Shown one piece after another: positions 21,974 to 32,426 of a DNA stretch of 64,000 bases; positions within the stretch are counted from its first letter, which is position 1, and each line of letters starts with the position of its first letter. This DNA is from Saccopteryx bilineata (lineage: Eukaryota > Chordata > Mammalia > Chiroptera > Emballonuridae). The notes under the pieces were generated by a model that did not search any database, had not been told where the DNA came from, and saw only the letters and a list, made by a program, of their open reading frames with translations. Both the position numbers and the translations under genes were made by a program. The stretch lies in NCBI RefSeq assembly GCF_036850765.1, contig NC_089494.1:59351809-59415808 (forward strand), given 5' to 3'.

Positions 21974-23500
21974 GTTTATTAAATTGTACTTTGGGATGTG
22001 GTCATGCACTTTTAAAAGTCTTAAGAGTTCTGTGAAACACAATGGTGTATTTATGGGCCTTGTGCTGAGGAAAGTGTCATTTGCCATGTCCTCAAGGTCT
22101 GGTTTTCTGAAAACCTGGGGAGAATCCCTCCAGTCTGATACCAGGAGTCATTGTGCTTCTTTTGCATATCTGCTTGTTGTTTTGCTTTGTATTGTTTTAG
22201 TCTCCTAGACATGGAATTGTGGCTGATTATGTTTCCTTTTTTTGTATTGGTTGCTAGGAAGCTCAAAATCAAATTTATGGTCCTCCTACTCACAGACTGT
22301 ATCAGAATCTCCCAGAATACATTTTATTTACCAAAATCACTCTTGGAGTTAATCTGTTTTCTTATTTTTAGTTTCCATCTGCCATAATATCTTTTCTTTT
22401 GTATTTTTGTAAGGTGCTTTAAATTTTTTCTGTGGTATGGGGGAGGAAAAATAATTTTCCTTCTATCCTTCTAAGTTCTTCTGGCTGGTCTAATAATCTA
22501 ATTAACAAGACAAATTAAAGAAGAAAATAACCAAATTTGCCGTGTATGTACCTGTGAGGGTTCTGTAAGAATATGTCATGTGAGGAAAAATCAGGCTGTA
22601 AAGGCTCATACGCCATCTTGAGCTAAGGAGGAAGGTGGAGGTTGTGATCTGTGGCTTCAAAGGGAAGGAAGGCAATTCACATGCAGAAGGAAAGGCAAAT
22701 GTTTGCTAAGTAATTATTTGCTAGACCATCTTTAACAATGGGGCACAGAGAGGACTTTGGTCAAGTGGGTCTTGCTAGGTTCCTCCCTGTCTACCACACA
22801 CTAGTTCATATTAAACCATAGTTGTCTCTGATGATAGGTCCCTTCCTGGAGCAGGTCCTCTACCTCAATTATTTTCAGGCAGTTAGGGGGAAGGTCAAAG
22901 TTTCTTCCTGAGTCTTTTGTTTCTTAAAAATAACCAGCCTAAAATAATCAACATCCCATAAAGGCATATTTGGGGGGGGGGGGGTAAACGCTGCTCTCCC
23001 TCAATAGCAAAGCAGGGTATAAATATGTAAACAGCACAAGTGATGGTAAAAATATGATACAAGAAGTTCCAGGGTGCTAAGGATATCTGTGTTGGAACAC
23101 ATCAGCTGCAGGCAATAAAAATAGCTCAGTATTCGAGCATCGGTCCAAGATGGGGTTGCCTAATGGATCCTGGTCAGGGTGCATGTGGGAGTCTGCCTTA
23201 CTATCTCCCCTCTTTCACCTAAAAAATACAGTAAAAGAGACAAGGGGAGAACATTAATTATAGGATCAGAGACCATCTTGCTCCCGAATACCCTTTTCCA
23301 CATGTCAGAGGACTCTTACGTCCTACTACTGTGAGCTAGCCTTATTCACCTCTCTGTCCCCAGGTTCAGAATAGTTCTGGTATTCAGTGGGTGCTCAATA
23401 AATATATATTTGTATAAACAAAAAATTTTTACTATAAATCATAGACAATGATTATCACCAAGATAACTAAGTTAAAATCTTAGCTAATTAAAAAATGTAT
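21974..23500. other. Intergenic DNA with LTR-like and SINE fragments
   Basis: 22430-22990 resembles a retroviral LTR (starting about TGTGGTATGGGGGAGG; not firmly bounded). It ends near a G homopolymer at 22973-22983. A SINE fragment lies at about 23112-23235 (GGTCAGGGTGCATGTGGGAG, GTCTGCCTTACTATCTCCCC). A MIR/L2-like end (GGGTGCTCAATAAATAT) lies at about 23390. Confidence 0.4.
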
Positions 23501-23698
23501 GGCCCTACCTGGGTAGCTCAGTTGGTTAGAACGTCATCCCGATACACCAAGGTTGGAAGTTCAATCCTGGGCCAGGGCATATACAAGAATCAAAAATCAA
23601 CCAATGAATCATAGCTAAGTGGAGCAGCAAGTTCGTGTTTCTTTCTCTTTAAAATCAATCAACAAATTATAAAAAATTAACTTAAAAATAAATAAATA
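23501..23698 (+). mobile_element. VES-like tRNA-derived SINE
   Basis: The head GGCCCTACCTGGGTAGCTCA, AGAACGTCATCCCGATAC, the B-box-like AGTTCAATCCTGG, GGGCATATACAAGAATC and the tail TTTAAAATCAATCAAC match the bat VES consensus as I recall it. Ends in an AAAT-rich tail. Confidence 0.85.
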
Positions 23699-26074
23699 AA
23701 AGTATGATGAGATACAGACTGGTTTAAATACTACTTTAGACCTTACCTGGATTGATTTTTCAAATGGATTTTTATTTTTAAGCTATGCGGATTGGATTTT
23801 AAAAATCAATAGTTGAGTTAGAATATTCTTTTTCCTTATACAAGGAGGGGCTTCTTTCAAGCAGGTGGATGAATTTGTTATTACCTGACAAGAATAATTC
23901 CCCAAGCCATAATTTTTCAATTATGGTAATAAAAGTTAATTTTCCTATCTTTGTATTGAAGTAGATTTCATTCATAGACACCTACCCTTTTATTGACATG
24001 TAGTCATGTTATTCAAGTGCTTTCTGAAGTTTTATAACTTCAGCTGCAAATATTAATTTTCACTGTCTGTGTGATGGTCAATGTTACTGCAATAAACTAG
24101 TTGACTGTCTGCCTCAGATTCTGTTTTGGAGTGAAGAGGGGTAGAAATAAATAATTTTGTAGAATTATTTGACTGAGATTCTTGATAAATTAATCTAAGA
24201 GTAGAGATAATTGGCACATATTTTCATTCAGATGAGTGACAAATGTGTAAATCATGATTTTTTCCCCAACGTAACATTTTTCACAGATATATTTGTAAGG
24301 AGAATATTTACTTTGTGTATGACATCAAAGAGGTCACATCACCTTGTTTCCTTATTTGTAAAAGGAAAGGCTTGGATGAGACCATCATGAAGGTCATTTC
24401 CAAAGAAGATTGAATAAAACATCCATGGATAATAGAAATGTGACACAACAGAAAAATTCTTCATTACATTGCTTTCATTTTCATCATTCCTTCAACTGAG
24501 TTTGGAGAATCCATTCTTCAACAGAGATAGAGGATCAAGTCCTTACTATTTTATATGGAAATTTGACAAATGTTATTCTTTGCTTTTGTATCTTCAGTTG
24601 TTTGGAGACAACCATCTTATCAGCAGGGCCAATAAGATCATTAATGGAAAACAGTGCTGTGCACCAGTAGATCTTTACTCTTTGATCAATAGTTATTTAC
24701 TTCTGAAGGGTCACAGCTTGGTTAATATAGCTGAAATATTTTATTGATGGATAACATAACAATGAAAAATAAAGTTTAAAATAGAAGATGAATGAATATA
24801 GCCCTTTCTTCAGGTGTGAATATTATTATTTGAAAACTATAATAGCTGCTGAGAAGTTGGAAAGGCAGACAACAAAAGCATTGAATAATTGTCCTAGGAC
24901 TATAATCAGACTTCCATTATTGACCTCTGTTAATATTCTACTGTAACTGTCTGCTAAATTGGTTCCTTGGGGCTTGAAATATACAGTGATGTTATGAGTT
25001 CCTATCGTAAATTGCCACACAGTAAAGTAGGGAATCTCTGAAATAGTGTTGGCCCTAGTTTGATCAATACTCAATTCAAAGCAGTGCAATAGGCAACTGT
25101 TTCCATAGAAACATTGATGTCACAGAGGTTGAACAGCGGCTGTTACAACAAATCATTTCCTTTGAGCAGTTGTAATTGACTATATGTACAGTTCGCTGTC
25201 ACCTGAGACCATTTACATCAAGCAAGTAACAGAGCTGCATTAGTTATTCCAGAAGTAAGAGGGTTAGCTCTTCCTTTTGTGACCTTACAAATACCTAAGA
25301 GGATATTGCCATAGCAACCAGCAATATAACAGGATGAACATTAAGGTAGCTAGCTATCTTAATGCAGTAGCATTCTTTTGGAAGCTGAAAGGTAGTTTTA
25401 ATAAAGTTTACCTAGCTGTTACATTAACACAAATCCTTTGCATCCAACAGTAATGACTTGGTTTCCTTCCCACAGACATCACCAATAACACAGACATTAC
25501 TATTCCATTTGCACTTCATTTCCTGTTCCTTACCTTTGCTTTTTTCCTCGGCATCTGGCTAAGGCTGCACACATGCATATTTGGCATAATCTTGTTTGCA
25601 GAATTTAGAGTTTGGTCCTGGAGCAGCACTGGGATCTGAAGGGCTTCAGAGTTGAAAAGTGAAATAATGAGAGAAAGGAATCTTTAACAAAAAGTCAAAT
25701 TTTTATTATGATGAAATAATCTCTTGATTTTAAGAACATGAAAGAAAACAGAAACAAATGCAAGATTAGTGTACCTTTGCTGTATTCCCTCATACTAAAA
25801 TCACCACCAAAATTGAATTTCCTGTTCTAGAATTCTTCACTAAATTCCCACTACCTTACCACAGTTCTCCTGGAGTAGCTGTGCCCAAGGGCACATTTGC
25901 AGTATTCCATATGCTTTTGGGAAATTAAAAGTTTCTATAATCTTTGGTAGGTAAACAGGCAGAAATAGTATCAACATGTTACCAAACTCCACGTCAAATC
26001 AAAGAGCATAAGCTAATGTATTTCTAGAATTATGAGAATTAAATATACCCAGACTAAATACCTGGTTTTTATTT
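23699..26074. other. Repeat-poor single-copy DNA
   Basis: No SINE, L1 or gene seen across about 2.4 kb, which is long for this window. It contains two RFX/X-box-like palindromes at 25099-25112 and 25315-25328 (see findings). The minus-strand frame 24826-25089 lacks motifs. Confidence 0.5.
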
Positions 26075-26270
26075 CTTATTTCTATTTTTTAATTTTTTAG
26101 ACTTTAACAGGGTGACATTGATCAATAGAGTACATAGGTTTCAGGTAAACATTTCTATAGCATTTGAACTGTTGATTATGTTGTATACCCATCACCCAAA
26201 GTCAAATCAATTTAGTACCTATGTTTTCTTCTATGTAATTTATTGTTTATATCTGGTTTTTAAAAACCTT
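26075..26270 (-). repeat. L1 3' fragment, internally deleted
   Basis: GGTGACATTGATCAATAGAG, GGTTTCAGGTAAACATTTC and TTTGAACTGTTGATTATG match the L1 3' fragments at 3.8 and 51.1 kb. It then jumps to TTTAGTACCTATG and TCTTCTATGTAATTTATTG, which corresponds to an internal ORF2 position (compare 33306-33345). The junction shows a deletion or rearrangement. Confidence 0.7.
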
Positions 26271-29200
26271 GCTGGCATCTCATCCAAGCTTTATATGACA
26301 GGTGAAATGATCAAGAATAAGAAGCTGTAATGGCATTAACATTGTGTTCACTGGCATTTGCAATGGTGTTGGGGCTAGAGGGAGTTAACAAGGTGTGTCA
26401 GGGTCTAAACAAGCATTTGCAGCCACAACCTCGAAATCAGGCTTTATGTGTGAGAAGCAGGTGTCCCCTGTCTCAGCCATAACTGCAGGTATGATTAGCA
26501 ACACTATCATCTTGGCCTCTCTAGAAAAGAATAATCATATGTTGTCATCAATGAAGAGAGAAGACAAAAACGTTTATAAGAGGTGTTTACTTGCAAAAGA
26601 TTTTCCAATACAGACCCACATGATCAGCCTATAGATTTTTGACCAGTTTGTCCTATTCCTCAGGGTGAATCCTCAAAGGCAATAAAATTGAATTGTAATC
26701 AGTATTCTTTGATACCAGCCTGTCACTGACTGTTATTCACCTTAACTAGAGAGAAACTATTTATAAGATTGTTTAGAGACTCAAATCCAGTAAGTTACTC
26801 TGTTTGGCTTTAAAAGAATGTTTGACGTGAAGCATAGATATGGTTATAAATCTTATAGGAATAATTTATAAAACAACAGAGTGAACAGTAATCTTCTGGA
26901 TACAATGGATAAAGAAAGACAGTTTCAGAGGAAAAAGTGTTCCTCTGCCCAAGGTCAATGAACTTTTCCAGGGCCCTGCAGACAGGAAATGTAGTAATGG
27001 CACCTGGGCGTTCTGAGCGAGAAGGGAAACAGCTGCCCTTTGCACGCATGCCCTTTCCTGGAGTAATTCTTTTCTCATAGCTGGCCACCTTTGACAACAT
27101 GGCTTGGCTAGTGGAAAAGAAGAATGAGTCAGCCATTACTGGGTACCCAGAGGGATCTGTCAGTTAACAGTTAGTCAACAGACCAACAACTTTTTACAAA
27201 GGTGTGCCAGTCAGAACAGCTGGCTGGTGTGTGTGTGTGTGTGTGTATGTGTGTATGTGTGTGTGTGTGTAAGAGAGAGAGAGAGAGAGAGAAACAAAGA
27301 ATATGACAGACACTATGCAGTCTAGTTGAATGATAATTTCTAATTATATATAAAAATTTTGGCCAGTTGATATATGTAAAATTTAATTAACATACAATAT
27401 ATTAGAGTAATACATCTTAATTTTATTAGTAAAAGAATCTATTATTAGTCCAGAGAGTCTAGGAATAGAAAAATATTATAGTAGAATAAAAAAGAAAAGA
27501 AATCTTGAGAAATGAGCTAAATTTTGTCCTTTCTATTTACTGCTTTAATATCTGTTTCATTTGCTTCATATCAAAATAGGAGACCCTAGATGGGAGTTGC
27601 TTGGTGGATCCTGGTTGGGGCGCATGCAGGAGTCTGTCTCTGTATCTGTCACTGTTCTCTGCCTTCAGCATCTCTCTTCTGCCTCTGGCTCTATAACTGA
27701 TCCCCTGTTCTTAAAATTTTTCTCCCCACTTTCACTTCCCTGACAGTTTTCTATGTTCTTCTTCCTCTCTGATTCCTTCTCTCCATCCATCATTCCTTAT
27801 ACCTCATGTTTCCCAGGAATTCGTCTTTGGCCCTATACCAACTCTAAATGTGTCTCTAAAGGCTCACATCTATTCCAGTAGCTGCCATTTCCCAGGTATG
27901 ACTCCCAAAGCTGTGTCCCATTCTGGCAGTCTCCTTATGTATTGTTTCTGAGACATTTAAATAGGGTCAACAAAGAAGGTAATCCAAGGTGGGAGGCCTC
28001 TGTGAGGGATTTTTTCAGGACGTTTGAAACCTGTACTTGGGCTAAGGTGGATATCTGTGTAGGGAAAAAGTACTCAAGGGTTGTAGTAGAGCCTACAGGG
28101 GATGGCTGGCCCTGCAGCATCTTAGATGTCTTCTAATTGTTAGCAATTATTATTACCACTGCTAGTATAGTGCTAGTGCTAGAGTTGCTGCTACTATAGG
28201 AGTAATAGTAACACCGAAAAAAATATAAATACCATTTACAGGAATAATGTTTTAAGTTATTCATAACTAATCCATTAAAAGAGATGAACTCAACTACTTT
28301 CTATGATTAAATAAATGCCTGGGCAATGTGAGAGGCTGATGATACCCAAGCATGCGGAAGATGGTGCCAGGGATGGAGCCAGGAGGTGAAGAAGCAGCCT
28401 TCCCAACATCCTGACACCTGGACACAGTGTTGTCACTCCTCAGTGTGAATGTCAGTGTCCTCCTCCTGTCCCACAGCCTGGCTTTGGTTGTCTGATGCCT
28501 TGCACAGACAGCTGATCTGATGTCCAGGCCACTTTCCTGTGACATCATTGGGTCTCTAGACACAGACCACCATTTCCTGCAGAAAGACGAGGCATTCTTT
28601 GAACAAAGCAGTATTTCCTGGGCTTTGTTGGTGACCCGCACAGTGCCCCAACTGGCTTTTCCAGTCCTGATTATGCTATTTGCAAACCTGTCAAGGGGAG
28701 ACCAAGTAGGGGACCTCATGTCTTCTCCACTCATATCTCCTTCAGCCTAGACAAGAGAGCTGCATCAATACCAAATTCTCAGGAGAGAAAATAGGATTGG
28801 CCTAACTTGGGCCAGTGTCCTCCCTTCTTTGAAAGGAACTGGTATAGTATACACATGGCTGCTGAGGGCTTACCCGGAAGGGTGAGACAGGCAGCTCCTA
28901 GACAAGGATGGTCAGTGGGGTCAGACCTGTGATTTCAAAAACATTTTCTACATTTAAGCAAATGACAAATATAAATAATATTTCTATATGTTTCATTTGA
29001 TAGCACTGATGCCCAGTGTTATCAATTGGGTAAGGGTCACTTTATCCAGCAGTGGTAATGGATATTGTTTAAATATTTCTAACAGAGCAAACATATGTAT
29101 ACAAGTCTAATACTAAAACTACCTGTGTGACTTTGTGCAAGTTCAACACCAGTTGAGTTCGGTCATGGTGGGGCCAGTAGTGCCCATCAGTAACCATGTG

Positions 29201-29332
29201 AAAGGGCAAGGGAAATGATTCAAATAGAGGTTTAATTCTGAATTTTGCTTGAGCATCACCTCCAGTTAATAGACATTAATCTAGGGCTTTTCTAGGGGTG
29301 TTAGGAGGATGGGAGGCTGATATACTTTGGGG
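26271..29332. other. Intergenic DNA with microsatellite and one longer ORF
   Basis: A compound GT/GTAT then GA microsatellite occupies 27227-27292. A short diverged SINE piece lies at about 27580-27650. An open frame of 146 codons on the minus strand (28294-28734) is discussed in findings. No established gene is seen. Confidence 0.5.
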
Positions 29333-29512
29333 ATTATTTTTTTATTCAGTGAGAGGAGGGCAGGCAAATATAGATGCCTACATACACTCCAACTGGGATC
29401 TACCACTCAAGTGCATTAGGGGGCAATGCTATGCCCACCTGGGATGTTGCTCTGTTGCTTAGCAGCCAAGCTCTTCTTTAGTGCCTGAGGTAGAGGCCAT
29501 GGAGCCTTCCTG
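29333..29512 (-). mobile_element. Truncated, old long-type SINE
   Basis: The stretch has a T-rich start, then TTCAGTGAGAGGAGGGCAGG, ATTAGGGGGCAATGCTATGC, GTTGCTCTGTTGCTTAGCAG and GAGGTAGAGGCCATGGAGCC. These correspond to the 3' half of the family. The tRNA-like half is missing. Confidence 0.75.
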
Positions 29513-29934
29513 GGACAAAATGAACTTTCTCAGGCCCTCTGTCATCTTTGTGATCCTGCCATAAGAAATAGAAGAAACACAGCAATGGCAAAATGTCATT
29601 TCAGCTAAACAAAATTTGGTTTTGGATACTCAGGATAATGAAAAGAAGGGCATTATAGGAAGGGTAAAGGACAGAGGGTGGACCCTGATTTTGTCTGTTT
29701 GTTGAGCCAGTTTGGATTGAGTTCTGTTATTTCTAACTGAAGGCATCTTTGAGGCATCTTATGTCTTTAGTTTCAATTGCTGGATTTGCAATTGAATCTA
29801 ATATATGTGCTGCCAACATGAACATAGTTGGTTGTGATCTGAATCGAACATTATTCAGAAGGCTGGAAACTAATCTGCACTGTTGGTGCCAGGAAATGCT
29901 TATAGATACTTAGGAATGATTAATATGTTACAAG

Positions 29935-30440
29935 CAGTATTGTAACATTTTGCATGTATTCATTCATTTAATTCTCTAACCTTATGTGGTAGGTATTGTT
30001 TTGTTTTTAGTGCATGTACACACAAGAGAGACAGACAATCAGGAAGGGAGAGAGATGAGAAGAGTCAACTCATAGTTGTGGCACCTTAGTTGTTCAATGA
30101 TTGTTTTCTCATATGTGCCTTGACCGAGGGTCTCCAACTGAGCCAATGACCCTTTGCTCAAGCCAATAGGGTCATGTCTATAATCCCACGCTCAAGCCAG
30201 TGACTCCACACTCAAGCTAGTGAGCCCACACTCAAGCTGGACCTTGGGGTTTTGAACCTGATTTCTCAGCATACCATGCCGATGCTCTATCCACTGCTGC
30301 ACCACTGCCTGGTCAGTTGGTGAGTATTGTTTTTATCCCTATCTTACTGAGTAGGAAACTACATAAAGGTTAAGTCAATTGCTTGAGGTTGCACTGTTGG
30401 CAAGGGTTGGGGCCAGGATTCAAATCCCAACAGTTTCAAT
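29935..30440 (-). repeat. MIR remnant split by a SINE
   Basis: Left part: CATTCATTTAATTCTCTAAC and TGTGGTAGGTATTGTT. Right part: CTTACTGAGTAGGAAACTAC, then GGTTAAGTCAATTGCTTGAGG. Together they read as one inverted MIR, interrupted by the SINE at 30010-30317 with GTATTGTTTT on both sides. Confidence 0.8.
30010..30317 (-). mobile_element. tRNA-derived SINE with internal repeats, shorter array
   Basis: Same family as at 21.5 kb. It has GTTGTGGCACCTTAGTTGTTC, about four to five 'ctcaagccagtgac' units (30155-30240), and a tRNA-like head at the right (CTATCCACTGCTGCACCAC). Inserted inside the MIR. Confidence 0.85.
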
Positions 30441-30470
30441 TCAGAGGCGAAATGCTTCACCACCATTCTT

Positions 30471-30846
30471 TTTTTTTTTTTTTTTTCATTTTTCTGAAGC
30501 TGGAAACAGGGAGAGACAGTCAGACAGACTCCTGCATGCGCCCGACCGGGATCCACCCGGCACGCCCACCAGGGGCGACGCTCTGCCCATCCTGGGCGTC
30601 GCCATGTTGCGACCAGAGCCACTCTAGCGCCTGGGGCAGAGGCCACAGAGCCATCCCCAGCGCCCAGGCCATCTTTGCTCCAATGGAGCCTTGGCTGCGG
30701 GAGGGGACGAGAGAGACAGAGAGGAAAGCGCAGCGGGGGGGTGGAGAAGCAAATGGGCGCTTCTCCTGTGTGCCCTGGCCGGGAATCGAACCTGGGTCCT
30801 CCGCACGCTAGGCCGACGCTCTACTTCTGAGCCAACCGGCCAGGGC
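30471..30846 (-). mobile_element. Long tRNA-derived SINE, near complete
   Basis: The perfect 16-bp duplication CTTCACCACCATTCTT lies at 30455-30470 and 30847-30862. The junction read on the element's strand is gTT/AAGAAT, an L1-endonuclease type site. Head, body and tail are complete. The CTCF-like block has lost one G (CCACCAGGGGCG at about 30566). Open frames of up to 142 codons across it arise from its GC-rich body and are not genes. Confidence 0.97.
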
Positions 30847-30862
30847 CTTCACCACCATTCTT

Positions 30863-32145
30863 AACTCCCAAGGACCATTTGGGTTCTGAGAAAGTTGTTT
30901 AATTTTTGTGTCTAATTCTTTTGTCTTTAAAGGGCTATAACAGTATTTCTTGTCTCCCCACCTCAGAGAAGTGTTCTGAGATTAATAGCAGTGTGTGTCC
31001 ATTTCAGCCTCTGTGGGTCATTCCTTTAGCACCAAGTTTTCTTTGAAGTTGATAAAAGTCGTGTGTGTGTGTGTGCATGCACATGTGTGTGTGTGTGTGT
31101 GTGTGAAGGGAAGCAGGTCCCTTGGTGGGTGAGGGATGTGTAAATATTAAAGGAACATATATAAATCACTTTTATTTTCTTGAAAAATGATGTACATAAA
31201 CACCAAATAATGTGAAATTCTTTGTATTATGTGTTTGCAGGTAACATTCTCCCATGTGTGACATTCTCATTTTGAAGTCACAATCCATAGAAAGTGCCCT
31301 TAGGGAATAATTTTATGTTTCTAGTGTTTGCTTCTCCCATAAACTTCTCAGGGGCAGGAACCAGGTCTGATTCATCTTCATTCTAAAGGTTTTCTTATCT
31401 TTCCCTTCCCTTCCAGCATCTGCTTTGGTACTTGGTACATAGTAGGTGCTCAGTAAAGCCTTGATGAGGGAATGGAAGCTGAGAGAATTAGATTTTGTTT
31501 AGTGATTTCTCAGTTAGCTTCATTCACAGTGGGTAGAATTTTGACACCAGTTTTAGAACATAATTAGGAGAAACAAATCATGAACAATTTTACTTGTGTT
31601 TGAGTAGATACCTCCTTTGTTGTATTTTGCAGATCATTACATATTGCACAGAAGTAAAGTTTATTAAAAATTTAAACTACACAGAGATTTTATGGACATC
31701 ATCTATAACTACTGTACTATTTGGACTCAATTAAACTGATTAAATCCGAGAAAGAGTATAGAAAGTGTGGCTTGATGTTAGGATGAGTCTCTTGACCAAG
31801 AAGACTGTGAAAAGCTGGAAACTGTCTTATGGGACAAGGCTGCAATCTTTCTTTCCAGATTTTGAACATTGAGTAATTAGGGGTATACTCAGTTCTGACT
31901 GGAAGTAAGGGGTTGATGGAGGAAGAAGCGGTCTCCTTCCCACCTCAGCTTCCATGGCTGCAGTGTGGAAGCAGCAAGGAAAGCACTGACCATGAATAGA
32001 GAGCAAACGAGAGCAGACGGGCAGGCACAGTCTGTGCCACAGGAAATTGTCACCACGAAAGCTGTTACTCCAGTTGAACTCTCTCAGACAGAATGATATC
32101 TCCTAAGGGTTTGCACAGCAAGTCCGTTTTTCAGATGTTAACATG
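30863..32145. other. Intergenic DNA with a GT microsatellite
   Basis: An interrupted GT repeat lies at 31061-31106. An L2- or MIR-like 3' end (CTTGGTACATAGTAGGTGCTC) lies at about 31428-31460. No gene seen. This single-copy stretch continues on the far side of the L1. Confidence 0.5.
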
Positions 32146-32158
32146 TCCAATTCACTTT
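32146..32158. repeat. Left target-site duplication of the L1
   Basis: TCCAATTCACTTT, identical to 39943-39955. It lies at the 3' (poly-A) side of the minus-strand L1. Confidence 0.95.
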
Positions 32159-32426
32159 TATTTTTTTAAATAAATTTTTATTAATGGTAATGGGATGACA
32201 TTAATAAATCAGGGTACATATATTCAAAGAAAACATGTCTAGGTTATTTTGTCATTAAATTATGTTGCGTACCCCTCGCCCAAAGTCAGATTGTCCTCCG
32301 CCACCCTCTATTTAGTTCTCTGCCCCTCCCCCTCCCCCTAACTCTCTCCCTCCCTCCCTCCCATGTCCTCCCTCCCCCCACCCCTGGTAACCACCACACT
32401 CTTGTCCATGTCTCTTAGTCTCATTT
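32159..32426 (-). other. L1 3' UTR with G-rich polypurine tract
   Basis: On the element's strand, 32390-32300 is almost pure purine with repeated GGGAGG and GGGGGAGG blocks. The plus strand shows CCCTCCCCCTCCCCCT and CCCTCCCTCCCTCCC. Such a tract is a known conserved property of mammalian L1 3' UTRs and could form a G-quadruplex. The A-rich tail lies at 32159-32185. The body differs from the older 3' ends at 3.8, 26.1 and 51.1 kb. Confidence 0.85.

Noticed and set aside
27227..27292. Compound GT/GA tract as a regulatory Z-DNA element
   Set aside because: It is an ordinary microsatellite. Nothing nearby suggests a promoter.
30383..30811. 142-codon frame, and similar frames at 9349-9776, 17337-17659 and 55606-56151
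   Set aside because: All run through the GC-rich body of the same SINE family and translate to the same repeated peptides. They are not genes.
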